Positions 1-6,491 of a stretch of 6,774 nucleotides of DNA are shown one piece after another (position 1 is the stretch's first letter; each line of letters starts with the position of its first letter). The notes under the pieces are model-generated. The model was not told the DNA's origin. It made no database searches and was given only the letters and a program-made list of their open reading frames with translations. The translations under genes and the position numbers were made by a program. Origin of the DNA: DASWIV01 sp036397475 (GTDB lineage Bacteria > JAJVIF01 > JAPKYR01). The stretch covers positions 1 through 6,774 of the forward strand of contig DASWIV010000180.1 of the NCBI GenBank assembly GCA_036397475.1. Reading direction: 5' to 3'.

Positions 1-8
1 TCACCCTC
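1..8 (-). promoter_or_regulatory. Ribosome-binding-like site of a gene beyond the left edge
   Basis: On the minus strand, the fumarase alpha stop (TAA, 14-12) is followed after three bases by GAGGGTGA, a good Shine-Dalgarno match. It implies a closely linked downstream gene starting at or just beyond the window edge. The expected product is the fumarase beta subunit, but none of it can be seen here. Confidence 0.4.
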
Positions 9-11
9 GGT

Positions 12-890
12 TTAATTTGAATACGTCACCCTGTCGCCTGAAATTTTCATGAAGCCGCGACGGGCGCTCCAGCACAAGTATGAGATCGACACGAAATAGC
101 AGGCCGGAAGCCTGTGAAGCGTCGCGATCTTCACACCAAGCGCAGTGGTTTTGCCCCCAAATCCCATTGGTCCAATCCCCAGCTTATTTATATCCCGCAT
201 CAATCGCTTTTCAAGCCTGCCTAACTCCGGGACGGGATTTACATCGTCCAATTTTCTGAACGATTGTTTCTTGGCCATCGACATTCCCGAATCGCGGTTC
301 CCGCCAATACAAATACATATAATACCCGGCGCGCATCCCCTGCCCTGCGCTTTCCAGACTCCATCGAGTACCACTTTGTATACCCCGTCGAGATCTCTGT
401 CGGCTCCCAATGCGAAGTCCGGCAGCCTGTACTGTGCCCCGACATTTTCGCACCCGCCGCCTTTCATCAATAGTGAGAATTCCCACGATTTTTTGTTCCA
501 GGGATGAAAATACAGATTCGGAGCACCATCGCCCAGATTCGTTCCTGAATTTTTTCCTGTGACCGGATCTACGGCATTCGGACGCAGGTAACTTTTGTCT
601 GTAGCCTTTGCTGTAGCCTTTTCAATTGCTTTTGTAACCGGAAGCAAAGGCGTTCCATCCGGATAATTGATATGCCAGATATGAGCACCGGTGTCCTGAC
701 ATAGAGGTTCGGATTTCTGCCTCGATAATTCGATACTGTCGAGCATCATTCTGAGTGCGGACTTAGCCGGACTCTCAGGCTTTTCAGTTCTATATCCTTT
801 TTTCAGGGAATCCTCGATATCCGGGGGCATTTCTGTTGAAGTTCTGCGGATAAATTCAAGCAGGTGTTTTTCCATATCTGGGGGTTTCAT
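12..890 (-). CDS. Class I (Fe-S) fumarate hydratase, alpha subunit
   Basis: Predicted 292-residue alpha subunit of an iron-sulfur hydro-lyase that interconverts fumarate and L-malate in the cytoplasm; in two-subunit enzymes it carries the 4Fe-4S cluster and pairs with a separate beta subunit. Visible family motifs are CQDTG (Cys64), KGGGCEN (143-149), GRGCAPGI (Cys186), IGPMGFGGKTTALG (239-252) and a C-terminal LCWSARRG (Cys273). Cys64, Cys186 and Cys273 are the likely cluster ligands. The length fits a stand-alone alpha subunit rather than a fused FumA/FumB-type enzyme of about 550 residues. I chose ATG 890 because GGTGAT at 903-898 sits 7 bases upstream; GTG 902 and ATG 899 are in frame but overlap that site. 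The gene diverges from the menaquinone operon. L-tartrate dehydratase alpha is a related alternative that cannot be fully excluded. Confidence 0.9.
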   Translation of the reverse strand: MKPPDMEKHLLEFIRRTSTEMPPDIEDSLKKGYRTEKPESPAKSALRMMLDSIELSRQKSEPLCQDTGAHIWHINYPDGTPLLPVTKAIEKATAKATDKSYLRPNAVDPVTGKNSGTNLGDGAPNLYFHPWNKKSWEFSLLMKGGGCENVGAQYRLPDFALGADRDLDGVYKVVLDGVWKAQGRGCAPGIICICIGGNRDSGMSMAKKQSFRKLDDVNPVPELGRLEKRLMRDINKLGIGPMGFGGKTTALGVKIATLHRLPACYFVSISYLCWSARRGFMKISGDRVTYSN

Positions 891-897
891 GTAAATC

Positions 898-903
898 ATC
901 ACC
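898..903 (-). promoter_or_regulatory. Ribosome binding site deciding the fumarase start
   Basis: GGTGAT on the minus strand pairs with the 3' end of 16S rRNA and lies 7 bases before ATG 890. The upstream in-frame starts GTG 902 and ATG 899 fall inside this site, so they are less likely to be used. Confidence 0.5.
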
Positions 904-930
904 CTTTATTTGATGGAGACTGTGAATCGT

Positions 931-959
931 ATATTACTCGTGTCGCCAGCACATATCAA
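931..959 (-). promoter_or_regulatory. Sigma70-like promoter for the fumarase gene
   Basis: Reading the minus strand, TTGATA (959-954) and TAATAT (936-931) are separated by exactly 17 bases. Both hexamers are close to the TTGACA/TATAAT consensus. Transcription would start around 925-922, giving a leader of roughly 30 bases before the ATG at 890 that includes the Shine-Dalgarno site at 903-898. This is a sequence match only; the host's sigma-factor preference is unknown. Confidence 0.55.
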
Positions 960-1047
960 TAAGACAGATTCTGTCGGACCGCAGGAAATTACGGTTTAAA
1001 TTAGACGCCAATACTGGGACAGATGCATACATCCACATGCTTTTTTT

Positions 1048-1056
1048 TGTTATATT
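1048..1056 (+). promoter_or_regulatory. Extended -10 promoter of the menaquinone operon
   Basis: TGTTATATT matches the extended -10 pattern TGnTATAAT and directly follows a run of eight T (1041-1048). No convincing -35 box lies at the expected distance, which is common for extended -10 promoters. A start near 1063 would leave a leader of about 20 bases containing the GGGAG ribosome site at 1073-1077. It is the only evident promoter before the first gene of the operon. Confidence 0.4.
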
Positions 1057-1072
1057 ATGTGGTTTCCATAAT

Positions 1073-1077
1073 GGGAG
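1073..1077 (+). promoter_or_regulatory. Ribosome binding site of the UbiD-family gene
   Basis: GGGAG lies 6 bases before ATG 1084, a standard Shine-Dalgarno placement that supports this start. Confidence 0.6.
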
Positions 1078-1083
1078 TTATTC

Positions 1084-2550
1084 ATGCCCTACAGGGATTT
1101 ACAGGAATATATCGACAGGCTTGAAAAGGCAGGCGAACTTGTAAGGATCGCCGACCCGGTTTCTGCCGACCTTGAAGTTACCGCCATCGCCGACAGGATG
1201 ATGAAGTCGGAAAATGGCGGGAAAGCATTGCTGTTTGAAAATGTGATTCCAGTTGGAAAGTCCGAGCCGGCAGAATTCCCCCTGCTCATAAATGCACTCG
1301 GAAGCAGGAAACGCATCGCATGGGCACTTGGAACTGAGGATATACAAGAAATTCCTGAACGGATGCGTAAACTTTTGAAACCTGAGATTCCATCGGGTTT
1401 TGTTGAGAAAATTAAAAAACTTCCGATGCTGGCTGAATTAACCCAGTATCCACCGAAGATCGTAAAGTCCGGGTCTTGCCAGGAAGTCACCATGGACCCG
1501 CCAGACCTCGGGAAACTTCCCATCGCAAAATGCTGGCCTGATGATGGTGGCCCCTTTATCACCCTCCCTCAGATAGTGACCAAGGGACTGGAGCACGGTG
1601 ACAGAAATGTGGGGATGTACAGAATGCAACAGTATGATCCTGTCACCACGGGAATGCACTGGCACCTTCACCATGGAGGCTCCGGCCATTTCGGGGATTA
1701 CAATCGGGCAGGCAAAAAAATGGAAGTGGCGATCGCGCTCGGTGGAGATCCCGCACTCATTTATTCCGCCAGTGCCCCGCTACCCGATGGAATTGATGAA
1801 TACATATTCGCGGGGTTCATCCGGCGAAAACCGGTAGAACTGGTCCAGTGTAAAACATTGGATCTGCAGGTACCGGCGCATGCGGATATCATTATTGAAG
1901 GCTATGTAAATCCCGGCGAAACAAAGGTCGAAGGCCCATTCGGCGACCATACAGGTTTTTACTCACTTGAAGACAATTATCCGGTATTTCATGTAAGCGC
2001 GATAACTCATAAGAAAGGCGCGATATATCCACACACGATTGTCGGGATTCCGCCAATGGAAGATTATTACATGGGCTGGGCGACCGAAAGAATTTTCCTG
2101 CCACTGGTGCAGATAGTCCTTCCCGAGGTAATCGACTATTACATGCCTCCGGCGGGGATTTTCCATAATTTCATTTTCATCAGAATTAAAAAACGCTGGC
2201 CCGGACATGCGTTCAAGGTAATGAACGCTATCTGGGGACTCGGCCAGCTCATGTTCAGCAAATATATTGTGGTTGTCGATGATTGGGTTGATGTTCAGGA
2301 TGTTGATGAAGTAATGTGGGTCTGGGGAAATCATTGCGAACCTGAACGCGACACGATAACTACAAAAGGTCCTCGCGACGCTCTCGATCACGCATGTCCA
2401 CTCCCCCACTACGGAAGCAAGATGGGATTCGACGCAACCGAGAAGTGGCCCGAGGAAGGACACACCCGTCCATGGCCTGAAAGGATCGTGATGGATGAAT
2501 CTGTCATAAAGAAGATGGACGATTTATGGAATCGCCTGGGACAGTCCTGA
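1084..2550 (+). CDS. mqnL: UbiD-family menaquinone biosynthesis decarboxylase (MqnL-type)
   Basis: A 488-residue UbiD-family decarboxylase that uses prenylated FMN; here it probably removes the carboxylate from prenylated 1,4-dihydroxy-6-naphthoate late in futalosine-pathway menaquinone synthesis. The N-terminus (YRDLQEYIDRLEKAGELVRI) is typical of the family. The catalytic region is intact: Asn175 and Arg180 in NVGMYRMQ, a His-rich stretch at 192-197 (HWHLHH), and Glu283/Asp288 in EGPFGDHTG, matching the Asn, Arg, Glu and acidic residues that bind metal and prFMN and catalyse in UbiD/Fdc enzymes. Length is normal for the family. It opens the operon, overlaps the next gene by one base, and is followed two genes later by the UbiX-type cofactor supplier. 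Assignment to menaquinone rather than ubiquinone rests on the mqnE and mqnA neighbours. Confidence 0.93.
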   Translation: MPYRDLQEYIDRLEKAGELVRIADPVSADLEVTAIADRMMKSENGGKALLFENVIPVGKSEPAEFPLLINALGSRKRIAWALGTEDIQEIPERMRKLLKPEIPSGFVEKIKKLPMLAELTQYPPKIVKSGSCQEVTMDPPDLGKLPIAKCWPDDGGPFITLPQIVTKGLEHGDRNVGMYRMQQYDPVTTGMHWHLHHGGSGHFGDYNRAGKKMEVAIALGGDPALIYSASAPLPDGIDEYIFAGFIRRKPVELVQCKTLDLQVPAHADIIIEGYVNPGETKVEGPFGDHTGFYSLEDNYPVFHVSAITHKKGAIYPHTIVGIPPMEDYYMGWATERIFLPLVQIVLPEVIDYYMPPAGIFHNFIFIRIKKRWPGHAFKVMNAIWGLGQLMFSKYIVVVDDWVDVQDVDEVMWVWGNHCEPERDTITTKGPRDALDHACPLPHYGSKMGFDATEKWPEEGHTRPWPERIVMDESVIKKMDDLWNRLGQS

Positions 2551-3260
2551 TGCCTGTGGTCAGTAAAGATCCAAAAAAAGTGGCTGAAATGTTTTCAACC
2601 ATAGCACCTTACTATGACGGGCTTAACCGTTCAATGTCGCTGTGGCAGGATGTAACATGGCGTAAGAAACTGATCATGGAAACCGATCTGCCCGAAGATG
2701 GGATCGTCCTGGACCTCTGTACCGGTACAGGCGATATAGCAATCGGATACCTGAGACATCGTACCGAATTCAAGGGAGATATTGTCGGGCTGGATTTTTC
2801 AGCCTACATGGTCGATCTCGCGCGAGACAAACTTATCAAACTTGGAACGGGATACCAGACCAGGATTGATTTCCTTATGGGAGACGCGACGGATCTCAAT
2901 TTCCGCGACGATAAGTTCGATGTCATAAGTGTCGGTTTTGGAGTCAGGAATTTTTCGGATACAATAGCCGGACTGGAAGAAATGTACCGTGTACTCAAGC
3001 CTGGCGGACAGGCTAATATACTTGAATTTTTCTCAGGGGGGATAAATACGGGTTTTGTAAAATGGTACACGTCGAGCGTTGTCCCGGCAATCGGGAACAT
3101 CGTGTCGAGATCCGGGGCGTATACATATCTGTCGAAAACCTCGTCAGAATTTTATACCATTGATGAGTTCAGGAAAGTTCTCGAGGAAATCGGATTCAGG
3201 GATATGGAGTTTGAGAGGATGACTTTCGGCATCTCGTATATTGTCAGATGCAGGAAATAA
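2550..3260 (+). CDS. ubiE: Demethylmenaquinone C-methyltransferase (UbiE/MenG)
   Basis: A 236-residue class I SAM-dependent methyltransferase of the UbiE/MenG family, expected to methylate demethylmenaquinone in the final step. Visible features: the N-terminal family signature MFSTIAPYYDGLNRSMSLW, SAM-binding motif I LDLCTGTGD (54-62), the acidic residue of motif II in GLDFS (Asp82), GDATDL (Asp112), the UbiE signature VGFGVRNF (128-135), and YRVLKPGG. I chose ATG 2550, which overlaps the stop of the upstream gene (TGATG) and has GGGA at 2538-2541. An earlier in-frame ATG at 2526 would add 8 residues but has a weaker ribosome site. The overlap suggests translational coupling. Ubiquinone-type UbiE is the sister function; the neighbours favour menaquinone. 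Confidence 0.93.
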   Translation: MPVVSKDPKKVAEMFSTIAPYYDGLNRSMSLWQDVTWRKKLIMETDLPEDGIVLDLCTGTGDIAIGYLRHRTEFKGDIVGLDFSAYMVDLARDKLIKLGTGYQTRIDFLMGDATDLNFRDDKFDVISVGFGVRNFSDTIAGLEEMYRVLKPGGQANILEFFSGGINTGFVKWYTSSVVPAIGNIVSRSGAYTYLSKTSSEFYTIDEFRKVLEEIGFRDMEFERMTFGISYIVRCRK

Positions 3261-3267
3261 AATCAGC

Positions 3268-3882
3268 ATGGCAAAGATGGAAGAAAAGAAAATTGTGGTT
3301 GGAATTACAGGCGCGTCGGGAATGATCTACGCCCAGCGCCTGATCGAGCTTCTATCGAATCTGCAGGTCGACATTCACCTTGTGCTGTCGCGCCACGCCA
3401 TGAAAGTTATCCCGCATGAACTTGACCTCCTTACATTCAAAAAAGGCAAGCATGTCGAACAGCCTGTACTGCGGTACGTCCACGCCGATAAAATTACGGT
3501 TTACAATTCTAATGATTTCACTGCACCAATAGCTTCCGGAAGTTACCGCACCCACGGAATGGTGATCTGCCCCTGTACAGCGGGAACTCTTGGACGGGTC
3601 GCGAATGGGATCAGTACGAACCTGCTCGACCGGGCGGCCGACGTGCACCTGAAGGAACGCCGGATAATGATCGCGGTACTGCGGGAAATGCCTTACTCTC
3701 AGATCCTGATCGAAAATATGCTGAAATTTTCGAGGGCTGGAGGGCTGATACTTCCCGCGTCGCCCTCGTTTTATCACCTTCCAGATTCCATAAAGGACGT
3801 CACCGATAGTGTGGTCGCGAGGATTCTTGACCACCTCGGCCTGGAATCGCAGTTGAAGGTTCGATGGTCTATTGATATTTAA
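3268..3882 (+). CDS. ubiX: UbiX-family flavin prenyltransferase (MqnM-type)
   Basis: A 204-residue flavin prenyltransferase that attaches dimethylallyl to FMN, making the prFMN cofactor of UbiD-type decarboxylases. The FMN-binding start GITGASGM (12-19) and family stretch VICPCTAGTLGRVANG are clear. From this start, Arg122 and Lys129 (RAADVHLKERR), Arg139 and Glu140, Tyr169 (SFYHLP) and Arg185 (VARILD) fall at the positions I recall for the Pseudomonas aeruginosa UbiX active site, with Ser17 and Glu51 shifted by two. All appear present, so the enzyme should be active. ATG 3268 has AGGA at 3252-3255, within the end of the preceding gene, and lies 7 bases after its stop. TTG 3241 and ATG 3277 are alternatives. 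Its natural partner is the UbiD-type enzyme at 1084-2550. Confidence 0.93.
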   Translation: MAKMEEKKIVVGITGASGMIYAQRLIELLSNLQVDIHLVLSRHAMKVIPHELDLLTFKKGKHVEQPVLRYVHADKITVYNSNDFTAPIASGSYRTHGMVICPCTAGTLGRVANGISTNLLDRAADVHLKERRIMIAVLREMPYSQILIENMLKFSRAGGLILPASPSFYHLPDSIKDVTDSVVARILDHLGLESQLKVRWSIDI

Positions 3883-4820
3883 TGGGTTCAGGAACATCTG
3901 AAATCAGTGTATCCGGAATAGAACTCCCATTTTTAAAAAGAATCGGGGCGGTTCTTGCCGACATTAAGATAGCGCATACAATTTTCGCGCTGCCATTTGC
4001 CCTTCTCTCGGCACATCTCGCGTTCATTTACATTGGCGGCTACAGGATTTCGACATTGTTATTGATCCTGCTCTGCATGGTTACAGCCCGTACCGCAGCG
4101 ATGAGTTTCAACCGTTATCTTGACAGGGACATCGATATAAAAAATCCAAGAACCCGCAACCGGTCGATCCCGGGAGGACGCGCGAAACCGTCCGATGCAC
4201 TTTACGTGGTAATTTTCTGCTGCGTGATTTTTGTAATTGCCTGCTGGATCCTTGGGCCGCTTCCGTTCTGGCTGAGCTTTGTCACGATTGCCTTTTTGCT
4301 TTCATATTCCGCGATGAAGCGGCTGACAATCCTGACTCATTTGTGGCTTGGTCTGGCACTGGCGATCTCCCCGACCGGTGCGTGGATCGCTATCACGGGC
4401 CAGTGGAGCTGGATTCCCACCATTCTATCCTTGTCAGTCATGTGCTGGGTTGCCGGATTTGATATCATCTATTCGTTACAGGATATTGAATTCGACCGCG
4501 ATCACCGCGTTTTCAGCATTCCTGCTAAATTCGGGATCGTAAACAGCCTCCGGATAACCAGGTTCCTGCACCTGGTCTCATGGCTTGCGTTGCTCTGGTT
4601 CGGAATGGTTGCCGGAATCGGAATTCCATGGTGGATCGCTGTCGGTCTGGTTGGGACCTTACTGGTCGCAGAGCATGCCATGGTCAGGCCGGATGATTTA
4701 TCCAGGGTGGGCATAGCTTTCTTTACCGTAAACGGCGTGATCAGCATCCTGCTATATATCTCTACACTGGCTTCGTCTTTTCTTGGATTACTTAATTTTC
4801 CGGGGGGTGGCCCTTCCTGA
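3882..4820 (+). CDS. mqnP: UbiA-family polyprenyltransferase, menaquinone type (MqnP)
   Basis: A 312-residue integral membrane prenyltransferase of the UbiA family, expected to attach the polyprenyl chain to 1,4-dihydroxy-6-naphthoate. Both Asp-rich motifs that bind the Mg-diphosphate are present: Asn77-Asp81-Asp85 (NRYLDRDID) and Asp194/Asp201/Asp205 (DIIYSLQDIEFD). The N-terminal IKIAHTIFALPFALL resembles the KxxHTIFALPFA start of MqnP/UbiA-like proteins. Hydrophobic segments occur roughly at residues 30-75, 100-145, 155-195, 225-265 and 275-305, in line with a multi-helix membrane bundle. ATG 3882 overlaps the upstream stop by one base (TAATG), with no strong ribosome site, suggesting translational coupling. 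The substrate is inferred from mqnE and mqnA in the same operon; a 4-hydroxybenzoate substrate is the family alternative. Confidence 0.9.
   Translation: MGSGTSEISVSGIELPFLKRIGAVLADIKIAHTIFALPFALLSAHLAFIYIGGYRISTLLLILLCMVTARTAAMSFNRYLDRDIDIKNPRTRNRSIPGGRAKPSDALYVVIFCCVIFVIACWILGPLPFWLSFVTIAFLLSYSAMKRLTILTHLWLGLALAISPTGAWIAITGQWSWIPTILSLSVMCWVAGFDIIYSLQDIEFDRDHRVFSIPAKFGIVNSLRITRFLHLVSWLALLWFGMVAGIGIPWWIAVGLVGTLLVAEHAMVRPDDLSRVGIAFFTVNGVISILLYISTLASSFLGLLNFPGGGPS
4802..4810 (+). promoter_or_regulatory. Possible ribosome site for an upstream CTG start
   Basis: GGGGGGTGG lies at the end of the prenyltransferase gene, 6 bases before CTG 4817, which overlaps that gene's TGA stop (4818-4820) and is in frame with the uncharacterised gene. 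The arrangement mimics the overlapping starts elsewhere in the operon. CTG starts are rare, so this is tentative. Confidence 0.3.
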
Positions 4821-4854
4821 ACGGCAGGAATCAGATACTTGGTCAGATAGACGG

Positions 4855-4860
4855 TATAAT
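4855..4860 (+). promoter_or_regulatory. Perfect -10 hexamer just before the uncharacterised gene
   Basis: TATAAT sits 4 bases before ATG 4865. A weak -35 match (CAGATA, 4832-4837) lies 17 bases upstream. If used, transcription would begin at about the ATG itself, giving a leaderless message. It may be a chance match inside an operon. Confidence 0.2.
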
Positions 4861-4864
4861 CACC

Positions 4865-5380
4865 ATGGTATACCGCGACAGGACCATCAATCCATGGGAA
4901 AATGGACCCGCCCGAGCGATCCTGTATGAAAGCCTTTTGAGGGCGAAATTATCCGAATGGCCTTTGAGGAACCAGACGGACCTGCTCCACGGCGGTTCCA
5001 CCGCAATTTCCTTTCTCCTCCATCCCGGGGAGCACATCGGAGTAGCTAACCGCGACGGGCTTGAAAATCGGATCAATCGCCTTGGAGGCGAATGTTTCTG
5101 GGCTCTTCTGGAAATAAGCCATCTTGGCCCGTACGCAAGAGTGAGGTTTACTAAAGAAACGTTTAATAATGACAGTGGCGAACTTGGTTACTACGAACAG
5201 GACAATCCGTACCGGCCTGAAGACTATCATTTTCTTAATACGTTGAGGCTCTTTCTGGAAGAAGAAAATATAGAAATTCTGCAGAAAGAAATTCTCGATC
5301 ACCCGGTACCCGACATTGAACTCGACGTCACCCGGAAGGGAAATGCGACAGTTTATCACTGCTTATTTGATGAGGAATGA
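4865..5380 (+). CDS. Uncharacterised protein in the menaquinone operon
   Basis: I do not recognise this 171-residue protein. It looks soluble: no signal peptide or membrane segment, many charged residues, an acidic C-terminus ending FDEE, and a recognisable central stretch LHGGSTAISFLLHPGEHIG at about residues 39-57. Five His are scattered and two Cys do not form a metal motif. It lies in the gap between the prenyltransferase and mqnE on the same strand, and its base composition looks like its neighbours, which supports a real gene. The frame is open upstream to 4796, and a CTG at 4817 behind GGGGGGTGG would add 16 residues (187 in total), so the start is uncertain. It does not resemble MqnB, MqnC or MqnD as I know them. 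A role in menaquinone synthesis is inferred from position only. Confidence 0.7.
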   Translation: MVYRDRTINPWENGPARAILYESLLRAKLSEWPLRNQTDLLHGGSTAISFLLHPGEHIGVANRDGLENRINRLGGECFWALLEISHLGPYARVRFTKETFNNDSGELGYYEQDNPYRPEDYHFLNTLRLFLEEENIEILQKEILDHPVPDIELDVTRKGNATVYHCLFDEE

Positions 5381-5387
5381 TTTTTAT

Positions 5388-6491
5388 ATGGACAGACTTA
5401 ACATGATAAAACCGACTGACCGGTCCCTTGATCCAATTGCAGAAAAAGTACGCAATGGAGATCGGTTGAATTTCGAAGATGGTTTGAAAATCGAAAATAC
5501 CCCGGATATTCATACGGTAATGGCTCTGGCGGATTGTGTCAGAGAAATTAAAAACGGAAACCGGGTGGGTTACATTTTAAACACTCACATCGATTACACC
5601 AATATCTGTTCCGCGACCTGCAAATTCTGCGCTTTTTACCGGCGTCCGGGCGATCCCGATGCGTATGTCCTGTCTCCCGGCGAAGTACTGGAACGCATCG
5701 GCGAATGGGCTGACGAAATCCACCTTATTGGAGGCATTAATCCTCAGATCGACCTGGATTATTACCTTGAAACAATCAAACTCATCAGGGATAAATTTCC
5801 TGATGCAACTATCAAAGCCTTGACCGCGGTTGAATATTTCGCACTTGCACGTCGTGAAAAAATGACGGTCGAGGACCTCCTTACAGAATTTAAAAATGCG
5901 GGGCTGGGTATGCTACCGGGCGGGGGTGCTGAAATTTTCCACCCGGATGTGCGCAAAAAAATCCTTGTCGGAAAAGCTGATGCGGACGAGTGGCTCGACG
6001 TACACCGTACAGCGCATAAGCTGGGAATCGCATCGAATTGCACCATGCTGCACGGACATATTGAAGGTCCGGAGCATCGAGTCGATCATCTCATGCGCCT
6101 TCGGAACTTACAGGATGAAACAGGCGGATTTATCGCGCACGTGATACTTCCATATCTCCATGGCTCCAACGATTTAAATAAAGTTTCCGCCCCACCCGAC
6201 GGAATCAACGACATCAGGCAGATAGCTCTTGCCAGGTTGATCCTCGACAATATCCAGCACATAAAGTCATACTGGCGTGTCCTTGGGCCGAAACTCGCGC
6301 AGATCGGGCTGCGTGCCGGAGCGGACGACCTTGATGGAACAATCGTGTACGAGGAAGTCATGCTAAGGGCAGGAATTGACGCTCCACTTCAAATGGGTCC
6401 GGAACAGCTTGAAGATATGATCCGTGAAGTCGGGCTTGAGCCGTTCAGGCGCAATTCACTTCACCGTCCGATCGAGGAGGTCGCGGCTTGA
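5388..6491 (+). CDS. mqnE: Aminofutalosine synthase MqnE (radical SAM)
   Basis: A 367-residue radical SAM enzyme that adds the adenosyl radical of SAM to 3-[(1-carboxyvinyl)oxy]benzoate, the MqnA product, forming 6-amino-6-deoxyfutalosine. The 4Fe-4S motif CxxxCxxC is Cys74, Cys78, Cys81 (CSATCKFC). Further family landmarks are IHLIGGINPQ, TAVE (146-149), PGGGAEIF (177-184), DVHRTAHKLGI, GHIEGPEHRVDHL and GADDLDGT (311-318). TAVE, HRTAH and LDGT favour MqnE over the paralogous cyclase MqnC, although CAFYRRPGDP is also MqnC-like. The start is uncertain: ATG 5388 follows GAGGA (5372-5376) and the upstream stop; ATG 5370 would overlap the previous gene by 11 bases, ATG 5316 by 65, and ATG 5403 is also possible. 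It is followed directly by mqnA, its substrate supplier. Confidence 0.92.
   Translation: MDRLNMIKPTDRSLDPIAEKVRNGDRLNFEDGLKIENTPDIHTVMALADCVREIKNGNRVGYILNTHIDYTNICSATCKFCAFYRRPGDPDAYVLSPGEVLERIGEWADEIHLIGGINPQIDLDYYLETIKLIRDKFPDATIKALTAVEYFALARREKMTVEDLLTEFKNAGLGMLPGGGAEIFHPDVRKKILVGKADADEWLDVHRTAHKLGIASNCTMLHGHIEGPEHRVDHLMRLRNLQDETGGFIAHVILPYLHGSNDLNKVSAPPDGINDIRQIALARLILDNIQHIKSYWRVLGPKLAQIGLRAGADDLDGTIVYEEVMLRAGIDAPLQMGPEQLEDMIREVGLEPFRRNSLHRPIEEVAA
6474..6480 (+). promoter_or_regulatory. Strong ribosome binding site of mqnA
   Basis: GAGGAGG lies 7 bases before TTG 6488 inside the 3' end of mqnE. It is the strongest Shine-Dalgarno sequence seen in the window and fixes the non-ATG start of the last gene. 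Confidence 0.75.

Noticed and set aside
145..507. Plus-strand frame of 120 codons opposite the fumarase gene
   Set aside because: Low-complexity Pro/Ser-rich translation lying opposite conserved fumarase motifs.
1025..1048. GCAT-8-ATGC followed by eight T, resembling a terminator
   Set aside because: The stem is only four base pairs, too weak for an intrinsic terminator, and the T run leads directly into the extended -10 of the operon.
1963..2463. Antisense reading frame (166 codons) opposite the UbiD-type gene
   Set aside because: Contained in a clearly coding UbiD gene, with no motif or convincing independent start.
3352..3897. Long antisense reading frame (181 codons) opposite the UbiX-type gene
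   Set aside because: Its translation has no recognisable motif and it lies wholly opposite a gene with a complete active site; it is a by-product of codon bias.
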